Source: Calonectria ilicicola (taxonomy: Eukaryota; Ascomycota; Sordariomycetes; Hypocreales; Nectriaceae). Taken from it: a DNA stretch of 64,000 bases. Below, one piece after another: positions 43,157 to 55,683 of the stretch. The position numbers and the translations under genes were made by a program. The stretch is from NCBI GenBank assembly GCA_020809705.1, contig CP085830.1, positions 5,146,001-5,210,000 on the forward strand, read 5' to 3'. Within the stretch, counting starts at the first letter, position 1; the number at the start of each line of letters is the position of its first letter. Under the pieces are notes generated by a model that made no database searches, was not told the origin of the DNA, and saw nothing but the letters and a program-made list of their open reading frames with translations.

Positions 43157-44806
43157 CTAACAAAATACACTGTCCTCCCGAATCAATCTCCACCCTTTTG
43201 GTACTCCGAATTCTCTCACTTCATTCAAGTGGTTGATACTCGTCATAATATCATATGGAGGCGGCATTGCCTTCACATTTTCATTGTATTTATCGGGAAT
43301 CTCATCCACACCAATCGTGACGGACTTTTGGGCCAACTGGAAGCATCGGGTTAACACTAGGGATACTTCATAGGTGCTCACAAAGTGGATGGCTTGATAG
43401 CACATGATGTGATCGAACTTCTCTGTAATCTTAGGTAGCTGATCTTGCAGAGACCCAACAATGACATCATCATATCCGGCTTGCTTGGCAATGATTGTCA
43501 TCTCAGGAGAGATGTCCAATCCGACGTGCCGTGCTTTTTGGTTAGATGAACCATGTGAAAAAAGTATCTGCTGCGAGCGAATCATTCGACCACAAATACC
43601 TGTACCGCACGCAAGGTCCAACAAACTTCCTTCAAAATTTACCTCACTCAACAACTTGCCCAAGGGTTCCTCCATGGAACTCAGTGGGGCGTAATCGGTG
43701 TTGTACTTCTTTGAAACGCCATCATAGAGTTGTCCGATAAGTTCCAGGCGTGTTTTATCATACGTCTCCGACTGCAGCTGGTAAGAAGCAAACAAGATGT
43801 TGAGCAATGCTCGGTGTCCTCCTGGTAAACTGTTCGAGATAACAATATCTTCACACTCAACGCTGTCAGGTAAAAAGACCACTGGCATGGGATTGACCTT
43901 AAGAACAACCGGAGATCCATCTGGTCGGAGGCGAATATCAACAGTGCCCCAGGATCCACCCTTCATGACGTTGACTTCAAATGCTTCCACCGCCAAATTT
44001 TGCAAGGTGTCGAAGAGTTCCGGGTCATCGTCACGATTGACTAGACTCTCCTTTAGCTCTGGGTGGAATTTTATGTCAAATTCCGCAAAGGGATTGGCAG
44101 AATTCTCCCCGGCGGTTGGATACATATTGTATGTCGGGTTCAAAGCGATCGGCGTCGCACCAAATTCCAGCACAAATACGGAGTAATGTGTGCCAGGCAC
44201 AAACTCCTGTACTATGATGTCGTTTGGAAGATTGTGTATGGAAACAGGTTCACCTTTTTTAGGAAAATTGAGAAGTTTCTCTCCATTGGGGGTCTTATAA
44301 CTTTCGCCTCGCTCGCGGTCAGGTTGAAGCTGCCTGTTGATTTCTTCAATAGCGGCGTCTCGCTCATCTGCAGCAAAGCACACCCTTTTTGCGTTCATGA
44401 ACTGACCGGCGCATCTCCTTGCGGCCTTGACAATCACAGGAAATTTGGTCGGATTGTCTTCCGGTACAAGAGGACTACCTCTTTGCCGCGCAGCTTCATA
44501 GAAATCAGTCTTTCTCTTCCTCAAAATATGACTTCTCAAGCCAATGAACGGAATATTGAGGCTTTCCAAGTACTCGGTGGCTTCGACACCAGCGACTTCA
44601 TCTTCTGGTTGACCCCACATAAAGTTAAAATAGAAATCGAACTTTTCAGCAACAAGATCGTCGATCTGCTTGCGAAAGTTGATCTTGTCGACGAAACGGT
44701 GGTGAAACTTGTGCTGGGAGACGTATCGTCCCGGGTCCGCGTATTCATCGTCTTCGCGGAGGACATCATCGTCCGTGTAGGTAGATTGGATCAAGCAAAT
44801 ATTCAT
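43157..44806 (-). CDS. ATP-grasp ligase (D-Ala-D-Ala ligase-like) fused to SAM methyltransferase
   Basis: Intronless, 549 aa from the ATG at 44806 (MNICLIQSTY); the frame stays open 213 bp upstream, so a longer N-terminus is possible. Residues 1 to about 345 form a D-Ala-D-Ala ligase-like ATP-grasp module: 'FPVIVKAA' (122-129), 'VQEFVPGTHYSVFVLEFG' (199-216), and the metal-binding strand 'VDIRLRPDGSPVVLKVNPMP' (289-308). In that strand the usual Glu of E-x-N is Lys303 (LKVN). Residues about 350-549 form a class I methyltransferase: motif I 'LLDLACGTGICG' (395-406) and 'HVGLDISPEMTIIAKQAG'. The fusion could ligate an amino acid and methylate the product. It is likely cytosolic, as no signal is seen. 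Confidence 0.85.
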   Translation of the reverse strand: MNICLIQSTYTDDDVLREDDEYADPGRYVSQHKFHHRFVDKINFRKQIDDLVAEKFDFYFNFMWGQPEDEVAGVEATEYLESLNIPFIGLRSHILRKRKTDFYEAARQRGSPLVPEDNPTKFPVIVKAARRCAGQFMNAKRVCFAADERDAAIEEINRQLQPDRERGESYKTPNGEKLLNFPKKGEPVSIHNLPNDIIVQEFVPGTHYSVFVLEFGATPIALNPTYNMYPTAGENSANPFAEFDIKFHPELKESLVNRDDDPELFDTLQNLAVEAFEVNVMKGGSWGTVDIRLRPDGSPVVLKVNPMPVVFLPDSVECEDIVISNSLPGGHRALLNILFASYQLQSETYDKTRLELIGQLYDGVSKKYNTDYAPLSSMEEPLGKLLSEVNFEGSLLDLACGTGICGRMIRSQQILFSHGSSNQKARHVGLDISPEMTIIAKQAGYDDVIVGSLQDQLPKITEKFDHIMCYQAIHFVSTYEVSLVLTRCFQLAQKSVTIGVDEIPDKYNENVKAMPPPYDIMTSINHLNEVREFGVPKGWRLIREDSVFC

Positions 44807-45990
44807 GGTGAAACAGCACAGTTCAATCCAAGGACGATAATAAAAAGCCCCAGGCCGGATTTTATGGTCGATATCACTTGCAGTTTGAAGAAAGCAAGAT
44901 TGTCGGCAATATATATTCGTAATTCTCTCTCTTGGAAGAAGCGTCGGTGGTTCACTTGTTCCCATCATCGTGCCGACGTGCATGTTCAGATTAGCCGGGT
45001 TCAGCTCTGCCAATCTCATGGTGAAACTATAAAAAACACGCCCCGCCGCCTTCTAAATCTTATTATATTAACTAATCAGTGAGACATCAAGTGAGGCTAC
45101 AAGAGCCACAACTATGTGGAATCGTCATGTTGCAGGTTATCACCTACGGCACTAGTCATTTCTCTCACATCGTTAACCATTACATCAGAATATTCTCTGG
45201 ATTTAACACTGGCCAAAGACAAGAGCCCATTTCATGGAGGAAATAGTATCTACAGCGGGGACGGCGCGTATCCGCAACTCCCTGTTCCCCCGAGACACGC
45301 TTAACTCCCCGTTCACAAATGCAAGACATACCTGGCTCCCTTGCTGGGCCAAAATACCAAGTTGCATACCTCCAATTGAACGTGTGGCTACGTATCAGTA
45401 ATCAAGAATTGATAGGTGGATGTGATGTGAGGCCACGGGATAAGAATCACGGCCGGTTTCAAACTTTCAGCTACTTATAGTTCGCAGATGGATACCGTTT
45501 TAGGCAGGTTGCTGAGTTAACTATCGAACGAACCGGTTTTGTTAAATGCGACAACATTCTTTCCATTTCCGAAGTGCAGATCACTGTTGAGACAAAGGGA
45601 AGGGCGACAGCGACTCTAGCCAGATTTCACAAAAACTGAGAGAACGATGCAGCCGCGTACAATCTGATGCTTGACTACTTGTGAAGAGCGCAAAATACTC
45701 CTAACGTGATTCGTAATTTCAGATATGTCGTTAGTCAGGCAGCAATAACAAGAGGCTCTGCGAGCCAATATTCAGACCATCACGTTGTTTCGATGTTGCA
45801 GCCCTCTTTCCCACCCTTTGCTGGCAAGTATAATTCAGCTGCATCGCGGTCACAAACAATGAAGAAGAATATTATATTTGTATTAAAACCGTTATGTCAT
45901 GATTCATTTTATTCTGCTAGAGACAAATTTTGGTCCCCATCCGGACTCACTGCCCCTTAACCGCTTGCTATTCAAGCGTGCTGTTCAATT
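44807..45990. other. Spacer
   Basis: About 1.2 kb. The first 213 bp continue the ligase frame upstream without a stop and may be 5' UTR or extra coding sequence. The rest shows no supported gene. Confidence 0.5.
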
Positions 45991-47020
45991 TTAAGAGCTA
46001 TCGCAGCCGTCAGTTGTGCATGCGGTGTCAGGGCAGTATCCGTGATTGCAGGCAAATGAACAAAGTCCCAGGTATCCATCGCTCTCACCCTTCAGTGGGC
46101 ATCCTGTCGTGTTCGTCTCTGCTGGTATGTTGAGGTCGTCCTCGGTGCCATGGTCAGTACATGTGCAAGGGCCAGGCGGGCAGTAGCCGTTGGAGCAGCA
46201 GAACTTGCATAGACCAAGGTAGTTTTGGGTCTCGCCGTCTGCTACAGTTCCCGCTATGCACACTCCTGTTGACGTTGTTGTGGCTGAAGAAGCTGAAGAG
46301 GTAGATTTGCTATTTACCCACGTTAGAAAAAGCGCCTGGGAGAGAATATTTCTAAATCGTAGCTTACCGAGTGGATACAAACAAGGTGGTGGTGGGTGTG
46401 AGGGTTGAAGATAGCTCCGTGCTGAGGAACGTTGCGGCGCTTGATAGTGCACTAAGAAAGGTGTTAGTGGCCTTTGGCAACAACACACACAAAATCCCAA
46501 ATGAGGCTTACCTTGTTGATGCACCATTTAAGTCTGCAGCCGACTCATGGCTTGAGTCCTTTGCGTGTTTCGTACCCACGACTCCTCCCACGACACCACC
46601 GACTATCGCAGCAATGGCAAGAACGACGCCGATCACGATCCATAGCGTCTTTCGTTTAACTGTAAATACCCGCTTTCCGTTATCTTGGAGCGGCGGTAGA
46701 GGCTTGTCGTAGCCCGGCGGCGGTGGAGATTCTGCGACCTCTGGATAGTGTACTGGCACCAGATACTTTGCTTTGTCGTCCATGCGGTTCGTGTCGTCGA
46801 CGCACTTCTCGTTCTGCCAGAGACCCGCATTGTCGGCGGTCAAGACTTCGGGGAGGTTCTCATCGTGAGGAATGATCATCGGCGGCGGTCCGGACGGTGT
46901 TGGAGACTGAGGTGACACTAGGTGCGAGAGTGGTGACTGGGCGTCAGTCACCGAGCCCTCGGAGAACCAGTCATCGCCCTGGCGGCCCTGACGAGCTTCG
47001 TATGTTAGACTCCAGTCCAT
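45991..47020 (-). CDS. Single-pass membrane protein with two extracellular Cys-rich modules
   Basis: Exons 47020-46512, 46451-46368 and 46309-45991, introns of 60 and 58 nt (GTAAGC donors), 303 aa. The N-terminal about 120 residues are hydrophilic and proline-rich (cytoplasmic), followed by 'KRKTLWIVIGVVLAIAAIVGGVVGGVVG', a transmembrane helix with flanking basic residues that suggests type II topology. A Ser/Thr stalk then leads to two similar Cys-rich units, 'NYLGLCKFCCSNGYCPPGPCTC' and 'GYLGLCSFACNHGYCPDTAC'. Such paired units occur at the ends of fungal GH71 alpha-1,3-glucanases and related wall proteins. Here they have no catalytic domain, so a wall-binding or sensor role is my inference. 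Confidence 0.8.
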
Positions 47021-50000
47021 CGGGACTCCAATTCATTGATTCATGTCTTACCGGACATTTTGAAATAGTCTTTCTGCAGCCTAAGTACTCTGGCCCGCAG
47101 TCGTAAACGGGACAATCAAATGCCAAAGGAAGGATGCAGAAACGGGGACGCTCTACGGTGATTCTCGAGGCCTGTTATTATACAGATACAAGGTGCCAAA
47201 TCCATCAACGGTTCCACAGTGGAGCTGGGGCAGGGTCGTGATGGAGCTTGGATCCGTGCCGTCGCCCCCAAGCTCCTCGGCACGCCCATTTCTCCGTCAA
47301 TTAAGTCCGCAACGCCCCCCAGGATTTTGTTCCTTACGGGAACAGGATGAACATGCATGCTTGGTGTTTCGAGCCGAAGTCGAGAATCGGGAAGGTCGGC
47401 TCTCTGCAGGTGCAGCCGCATCATTTCTTCCACCGCGATGCCAGCAAAAGCAATTCCAATTGCTCAGATGCAGCGTTCTCAGCAAGCCGGCGATGGCGAT
47501 GGTGGCGCAAACGCACTGCCGTCGCCCAACGGCACCTGTGCTACACGAAGGGCACTACGGCGCCATTCGTATTTGTCACACTAATACTATGTAACCACGC
47601 CTTGCCCATTCAGTCGACATATACGCGCTCGAAAGCTGGAAGGGGCAATCATCAGCACGCTGGGGGCCTAATTGAATCAATGCCTCGAAGGATTGCGGAG
47701 CTCCATGATTCGGAACAGGGCTTTCGTCCCTATGGTAGGGCTTAGCCAGTGAGAGGCCCCTGTATTCTGGCTGAAGGATCTGGATGAAGCGAGCGATAAC
47801 GAGCGGGTTCCTGTTCCGCCCAATAACCGTTGTCGCACTCGGCTCTCTAATTGCATGGGTTGAGCACTGAGTGACCTGTGCAAGTGGGGAGTCCTGTTTG
47901 ATTCCCCTGTCAGACGTCCGAGTTGAGCCGCCAATGGGGCGAGCTTTGCCGGAACAGTTCATCGACATTTCAGCTCAGCAATTGCTTCCAGCCACTATTA
48001 TCCGAATGGAAGGTGTGAAAAGTGCCTTGCATAGGCGCGGCCTTGGTTACGAGATGACATCCAGCACAACCGAAAGCCATTCAGCCACCCAATCCACACA
48101 GTCCTCGGATCTATCCGTCCTCTTTCTCATGGTCAAAAATTTGCTGGCGGCTAACTTGGAGAGAGTGGATCAATGGCTAGGCGCCATGGGGCCCCGTGCC
48201 AGCTAAGCTTACTATGGAGTAAAAATCTTTCGCCATTTTATATTACCAATCAGCGGAAGCCGTCAGCAATGACAAGGGACATTCTTGCAGAGGTTGAATA
48301 CTTGCAAATGAGTTTAATGCAAGAAGGTTGCTTTCTCCATCTTATTTTTCCAGTCGAGCGGGTCGATCGAATCATGAGAACCCGCCCGTGCATATCATTC
48401 CTTTGTTTGTATGTACTCCATACCCGAGTTCTGGATTCCAAGGCCAGCGTTGCAGCGTCGTAACAATGCAATAGAGTGGAGCGAGGCGAAGTCCAAGGGC
48501 TGAAATACGCTTCACAAAACTCTAAAAAAAAAACCAGCTGAAATATTTCAGGCTCTGACATTGTCGCCACGCGGATACGCGGCATGTCTAGTTCGCTATG
48601 GACTTCCTTTCTTCAGTGTCCATTTCCCTCAGAAAGCGTGCCCCCCTGACATGATACCTGGGGGATTCCCCCCCAGTTCATACTCGGCACGTGGTGGGAT
48701 TCTGTCTCAGCGTCGAGATCAGAGCCAAATTGTTCCACCACGTGTTGACCCTGGCATCGCCCGGTGACATCCTCCTTCTCCACTTGTAAATCCTGCTGCG
48801 AAAATCGTCTAGAAACCTAGATTAATAGGCAGTGAATCCCCAAATGCCGTCCTGCGAACTCTTGTAGCTGCCGAAGGACCCGATCAGCCATGCGTGATGT
48901 GCATCTCGGAGTGTAACGACGCCTTCCCCGTTTGCCAAGGAAACCAGGACTCGAAGAACGCTAGAGCGACATGCATGCGAAATCCTCGCTCCGTTAAATG
49001 ACGGGAATCAAAGTCACGATGACAAACAATACAGTCAACCTCGCTCATACAACCACTACCAAACACGCCGACCGAGAACGAGCAATGCTAGACTAGGCCA
49101 TGCCAGGGAGCGTATACCGACCAACTCGATTCCTTCTTTTCCTTGGACAAAGTCTCATGTTCAGCATCAAGTTATATTAATCCAGGGGTCTAAAATGACG
49201 TGACAACGGCTGCATGAGACCTTGACTGTGATATCCCTGGGGTGACACATATCTCCCGGAGACTTAATCGGTATTGGCGGCCAGGATTCGATATTAATAT
49301 TGACCAAAGCAGCCAAGTGCGCCAAGTGTATAGAACATGTCTCACCCTTTGCGGGACGAAGTGCTTAGTAATTTTCTCTTCGCCTGCAAAAGAATTCGGA
49401 GGCCTTGGGTAGGTTAAACCTGAAACCTCGTCCGTGACGAAATCCTGCCGCCCGAATGGGCAAGTGGATTCTGAAATAGTGAAAAGGCGCAAGATTCCTT
49501 CTGATTGGCTCTTGCAGATTATCCCATACAAGAATACTTTAAACCGACCGTTCATGCTTGAGCAGTGGGGTGCGGTAGTAGAGGAATGTCTGATTGGGTA
49601 GTGTAGTTAGACGCAGGTTATATGTTGTCGCATTAGAGTTTAGCAAGGCCAATGGCAATCCCTCCTCGCTCTGCTAGGTCGAGCTCACTCTTGCCTTAGG
49701 ATAAGAATTAATTAGTATTCACAATAAATATTTTATCTCTGATTTTATTCTATTCTTGTCTTTAGGTTTAGATGTTTGTTCAGTTACTAATCACGTATTT
49801 ATTTGTAGTGTTGTGATTGACCTAACTTTTAGTGGTCCTTATTTTCCCAACATCAATTGAGAGCAAGCAGCTATAACAAACCTATCATCAAGTGCAAGAT
49901 GGCAACAGAGTTAGTCTACAAATGTTATTTTTTACAATCTTAATTTGATAGCAATGGTCATCAGATGAAGCACCGCACCACTATTCTCTCATTCAACCTG

Positions 50001-50411
50001 CGAGGATAAACACCATGTTTAGTCGTTGTATGTAGGGTAGCATCTTCGGCCAAGCGCCGGCCAAAGCTAGCTTGATAACATCAGCCGGCGGCCAACCATG
50101 GCCAAGCCTAGAATTAACCCCGGCATTTTGATGGCCTTGTCTACACTGCGTTAGCAATTGAGTTTGTAGCCTGTAGATAATCACTATTCCCGTTATCGCA
50201 TCCCTGGTGGTCAAGACTCGCAACTGGGAACGTGTGGGGCGCCAACGTCGTATCAGCGACAATCATTATCGCATTGATCCCAAGTCATCCGATAGTCCGG
50301 TTGTAGTAAAAAAGCTCTATAAAGAAGCCCCCCAATAACGAAAGATGGTTTTTGGAGCTGGTACAGGAATTCTGCTCGATTCTCATTTTTCACGCCTTTG
50401 CGATTGTAATC
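47021..50411. other. Long gene-poor gap
   Basis: About 3.4 kb, the longest gap in the window. Frames on both strands are short, overlapping and without domains or splice-consistent models. 47.1-48.0 kb is comparatively GC-rich, 49.7-49.9 kb AT-rich. No transposase or RNA gene recognised. Confidence 0.5.
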
Positions 50412-52437
50412 ATGACATCGGTATTGAAGAAAGTGCGCGAATTTAGCACTGTGAAAGATGAGGATGACGGACGGCCTATTAACCGCTGGATGAGTCCAGA
50501 TATCCTGCCGGTATTGCCCAAAAACCGGAATTTTGGGGCCAAGGACTACGCCAGTTACTGGTAAAGACGCCAAAACGCGTGATTTGAAATGATTCTGGAC
50601 TAACGGACGACAATTTTAGGGCCTCCGGTGCCGTATCCGCTGGTTTTTGGTCTATGGGCAGCTCCAGTATTGCCAATGGTTTAAATGCTGGTGAGGCCAT
50701 TGGCGCCATTCTGATTGGAGCTGTGGTTTGCTCCATAGTCGCCTATACATGTGGTGAACCTGGCGTCAAGTACCATCTTGGTTTTCCAATTATGAGCCGT
50801 GCGACCTTTGGAATGTATGGTAGCTACTTTGTGGTGGTTATCAAGTGCTTCACAAATTTCCTCTAGTCAGTATATCCGAGTGCATGTCTTATATGATTCG
50901 TTATTGACTTGACTAGCTGTGGAATCCAGAGTTACTGGGGTGGGCTTAGTGTCAGCGTCATCCTGTCAGCAATCTTCCCATCATTCCACCACATGCGAAA
51001 TACTTTACCAGAAAGGTAAGAAATCATAATTCTAATATGGCGTTCTTGCGCTAATATATTCAGCGCAAATATCACAACGGCCAATCTAATTGGCGTGGTG
51101 CTGTTCATGATTGTGTTTTACGGCGTCCTCGCCATTCCCGCATACAAATTGAACTCTTTCTTCAGAGCATCCTTTTTTGCAGCAATCATCACAATTGTTG
51201 GCACCTTCATTTGGGCCATGATTGCAAACCATGGGCCTGGAAACCTTGTTTCTCCCAGCAAGAGTCTTTCTACCGGGTACATACTCCAGACACAGCACAA
51301 ACAGTAGCGATGCTAATTGTTTCCCAGAGAGAGTGCATTTGTGATGATACAAGCTGTGTGCATGTTAACTGGAAGCTTTACTGGAGCTAGTATTCGCCAT
51401 TCGGATTGGTCTCGATATGCAAAGACTCGCAATGCTCCCCAGATCGGTATCTGGGTGGTTTGCCCCCTCGCTCTTACGCTTACGGCCATGTTTGGCGTCT
51501 TTGTCACGAGTGCAGCAAGAGAGATGTACGGCACAATCATCTGGCAGCCAATTTCTTTGCTGCTTCACATCCAACAGGTTGACTACAGCGCTGGAACCAG
51601 GGCTGGAACATTTTTTGGAGGAGTTGGTTGGTTCCTCAGCCAGCTGGCGGTAAGGACATACGATGCGATTGAGGTGATGAATTATAACTGATGGAAAAAC
51701 TTAGGTCAACGTGTCACTCAACTCAGTCGCAGCCGGAATGGACCTTACTTCTGTCGCTCCCAAGTATCTTAATGCCCGAAGAGGTGGCTATCTGCTGGCC
51801 ACCGTTGGATTTGCTGTTTGCCCATGGAACTACGTCAATTCGGCCTCTACATTTACCACAGTTCTCAGCTCATTCGGCCTCTTCATTTCGCCTCTGATCG
51901 GAATGTACATTGCTGACTTCTGGGTTGTCCGAAAGCAAAACTGGAATGTCCCACATCTCTACATTGGCACCAAAGAATCTGTATACTGGTATTCTGGAGG
52001 ATACAACTGGAGGGCATTTGTCGTCTGGATCTTCATGATATGGCCCTCGTTACGTACGTGATTCCTCTCCCTTTATTTGAACTGTCACTCATTCTAGCTC
52101 AGCCGGTTTTGCCATGGCGATTAACGGAGAAGACTACGGTCTGGCTTGGAAGCGAATCTTTCAGATTACATTTTTCGTTGGTATGTTCTCGTTTATCATG
52201 AAATTTCCTTGTTGCAAATAACTAATCTTAATAGGCATGTGTGGTGGTTTCGTCCTTTACACCTTGCTCGCTTTCATCTTCCCCATTAAGGATGCTACAG
52301 TTCATGTGGAGTACGATTATTCGCAAGAGGCGGACCATGTACTACAAGCCGAGGAAGTTTTGGACGACGACATCTCGGTGCAAAAGGGCAAAGATGTCGA
52401 GAATGGATGTGTTGTCACTTCCAAATCGTCGGGTTGA
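50412..52437 (+). CDS. NCS1-family nucleobase/cofactor permease
   Basis: Eight exons: 50412-50560, 50620-50865, 50917-51015, 51064-51276, 51328-51649, 51705-52053, 52103-52180 and 52235-52437; introns of 48-59 nt; 552 aa. All junction phases agree. The protein has about 12 hydrophobic segments. Family marks: 'WMSPDILPVLPKNRNFGAKDYASYW', 'YHLGFPIMSRATFGMYGSYF', 'NFLYCGIQSYWGG', 'SDWSRYAKTRNAPQIG' and 'SLNSVAAGMDLTSVAPKYLNARRGGYL'. NCS1 carriers take up uracil, uridine, allantoin, cytosine/purines, thiamine or nicotinamide riboside with H+ or Na+; this one falls with the uracil/allantoin/thiamine side, but the substrate is not decided. An acidic cytoplasmic tail ends the protein. The next gene is a Zn2Cys6 factor on the same strand. 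Confidence 0.9.
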
Positions 52438-53259
52438 TGTGGGTAGTCGTGCAATTTTTCTCCACTTGGCCCCATAGTCACAAGTACTAATTGAGATGCG
52501 ATTCTAATTTAACATTGAGCTTGTGGGGTCTCCTTTGTGATCGTTGCATGATTGATTGCCTCGTGGATGATGAAGGATGCAGTGTGTCAGAGAGCGGTCT
52601 GATGAATATCACGGGGAGTTCGTCATGGCCACACAATGGGACCAGTTCCAATGTCCCACACCGTTTCTTCGGTGAGCCGAATCTTTGGTTGCCCGTTCCC
52701 CGCCTTCTGGCCGGCGTATCTCGACTCCGCACGAGGTTGGCCGACGGCCAAAAGTTGGCCGTAGTCCACTTGCGACCCACAATGTTCCACTAGAATGTGA
52801 TAACGAGAGCACAAGAGAGGCAAGTATGTCTTTCCTATGAAGATCACGTACGTCTTAAACGGTGTTAAAGTATATAATCTCCTTTGATATCAATTATATC
52901 CTCGTAGACATGTTTGAACATGGAAAATCCGCTGGGCAATGTTGTGTCAAGCCAATGGCAGACTTGCCAAGTGAATTTTTATAGTCACGTGATGGAAATG
53001 AGTGCAGGTTGCTACTAGTCGGATATGATAAGCAGTCGGCTAAATGTACGCTATTGCGGGCTGGTCATTGATGAACTGATACCACGTCCTGGTCTTATCC
53101 GACGCTGATTGGAATCTACCAAATTACTAGTGACTTTACTCTTACCTCGCCCCCAAGTGGCATCACTATTGGCGTATTACGACTTGATGTTTTCGTTTCT
53201 TTTGTTCACAAGATTAACCCACTACAACCACCAAAGTCAGTTATCCTTGATTGTGCATA
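52438..53259. other. Spacer
   Basis: About 820 bp between permease and regulator, including the regulator's promoter. A GGCC-rich inverted segment (gttggccgacggcc...) lies near 52735-52760. No gene seen. Confidence 0.55.
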
Positions 53260-55683
53260 ATGCTACCAAATGGAGGTCGCCAGTACAAATCCCGCAAGGC
53301 ACGACCGTGTGACATTTGTCGCGGAAAAAAGGTGGCATGTCGCATGGAAAGTGGCCCACCTTGTCAGCTATGTTTGGAGAAACAAGCGCCATGTACGTTT
53401 GTGCAGGCGCCGGGGAAGAGGAAACGCCCTGGGACAGACACGGCCAACACTGCTCCTCAGCGGAACTGCCCCGACCAAACTGAGACAATCGAGCTTCTAG
53501 AAGAAATCCATACCCCGGAATGGTTTGCTGATGTAATTCCATCAGCGCCATCCAATCCCGAGGGTGAAATATCTCACGACGACTTTCCGTCAAGACCCAG
53601 ACGGCCAAGGATCTCAAATGCAGATGCTATTGTGGAGAGCTCTGGTCTATTCCAAAACCAGCAATTCGGGGTTGGTTTATCACCGGAGCAAGACTATCTC
53701 AGCCCTAGAACAGACTCTCAAACAAGTCAGATACACTCAGGCTCTGTCGGGTCTGGATTATCTTCCCAAGCATACAGAAACGCAGAAAATGCTCGACGCG
53801 CAGTCAATTACGCGGGATCCCTGGAAGATATGCCCGGTGTCTCGTATAGAACAGTTGGATATACTGGTGACCTAGATCTCTACGTCTTGAGTTATCGATC
53901 TTATGATGATAACGACGAGTCATCCGTCCAATATCGAGGTCTTCGGTATCGTAGAATGCCAAAGAACCCAACTGTAACGAGCCCGGGCACATCTCTACCA
54001 GTGCAGGAAGGATCTCATATACCAGTGCCGCCTCAGGTTTTCACTGTTCTAAATGATGAACTATCAGCACAAACGGGGCCAAGGTTGCCCAAGGACGTTG
54101 TGCAAAAAGCCAAATCAGACCTTGAGAACTTGATTAGTCCAAGGCTGGGCTATCGTCTAATGCTACTCTATGGACGTTTTGTGCATCCAAGCTTCCCTAT
54201 CCTTGCTGCTCGCCAGTTCCCTAGCAAGCCCAGCCATGTTTTCTCGATGGCCCCTTCACTACTGGCGGCTATTTGCGCAACGGCGATACCATTCATTATA
54301 TATGATGATATTCTATCAGTACAATTGCCAGACTTCCCTTCGGAACATGAGCTTTTCCGGTTAGCCTGGACACTTGTCACAGAAGAACTTCATGCGCCGC
54401 ATTTGAGCACCATCCAGACTTGTTTGCTCTTGCTACAGAGACACGACAACAATAGATACGTTCCGAGCACGCCATTCAAGCCGGCACTCATAAGCACCAC
54501 GGTTTCACTGTGCCACTGTCTTGGTTTGCATAGGGATTCATCAAGCTGGGGTCTTCTCCCTCGCTGGGAACGCCAACTACGCAAGCGCATTTGGTGGGCG
54601 ACTTGGGTGATGGAGAAATGGATAAGCTTAGGTGAATCCGTTCCATCCATTCTAAAAGACGACGACTTTGATGTGGAGCTACTTACCGACGAGGATATGG
54701 ACGACCCCTTGCCCCAATCATTAGAGTCAGCAGAATCATCCAGTTACATGCCGCATCTTGTTTCCCTCACCACTATTCTAAGCGAAGTAATGAACACATT
54801 CTTCACTGTTCGAGCTTCAGCTAGAACTACAACAAACCTTCAACTATCACTCGATTCAGCGAAGCCGATCCGAGCCAAATTGAGAAGTTGGCATGATTCA
54901 CTCCCACCTGCCATCAAATCTCAAATGCTATCCTTGGTTAGTGAAGGACCAAGACGAGCCAGGCCTTTGTCCTGTAGCTTAAATCCCAGCGGGTCATTTT
55001 ATTTGTCATACTTGACGGTTCAGATGACTCTTCTGCGTGCCCTTTTGCGGCCTGTTAGTAGTTTGGCTGCTTTATCGGAGAGCAGCCGAGCTACCAACGA
55101 CTTGGACGAAGAAGGCGCTATTGGGCTTCTTATTAGCGCTGAGCAAAAGCAAGCCATCAAGGCTATTGTAAAGGGAGCCATGACTTGTGTCAAGGATGTC
55201 GTGAGTTTTGTTGAGAACCTGACTGGATCGGAATGGGATTCATTTTGGCATAGCTGTATGTATTCTGCCCTCGGATCGGAGTTTAGGGCAACACATCCCT
55301 CCCCAATACTGACTTGTTAATCAGGGTCAAGAACAAACATGGCTATAGTGGGCGGTGTCATGCTGAACCTTTTGGTGGTATTACGCCCTCCATTGTCACA
55401 TCCCAAGACAATACAGGTCCAAACACCAGGTGCTCAAGGAGACCAGAGAATGCACACCAATGAAACACAGCGAGAACTAAACACTAAATCGTTTCTCAAC
55501 TTGCACGAAGATTATAGGATGCTTTTAGATCACCTTACTAGGTGGCGATGGGCATTGAAGATTTCCTCTCGGGGGGCAGGAGGTCAGAAGGGGTTAATGA
55601 ATCTCAGTCTATTAAGAATGGATGCTTTGCTCTCTGAGCTAAGCACCCTATCGCCTGCAGAAACCACTGACGAAGAGGAGTAG
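53260..55683 (+). CDS. Zn2Cys6 transcription factor
   Basis: Exons 53260-55255 and 55325-55683 around a 69-nt intron (GTATGT...ATCAG) give 784 aa. The ATG at 53260 places the zinc cluster close to the N-terminus: C17-x2-C20-x6-C27-x7-C35-x2-C38-x6-C45, followed by a basic KRKRP. A fungal-specific transcription-factor domain occupies the middle ('LGYRLMLLYGRFVHPSFPIL', 'TVSLCHCLGLHRDSSSW', 'RQLRKRIWWATWVMEKWI'), a layout seen in TFs of the amino-acid/nitrogen catabolism type. It may control the NCS1 permease just upstream; this is inferred from position only. Confidence 0.9.

Noticed and set aside
44063..45082. 339-codon plus-strand frame antisense to the ATP-grasp gene
   Set aside because: Length is notable, but the opposite strand encodes conserved ATP-grasp motifs and this frame has none.
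47193..48463. Several 90-130 codon frames on both strands
   Set aside because: They overlap one another in a GC-richer gap and show no domain or signal peptide.
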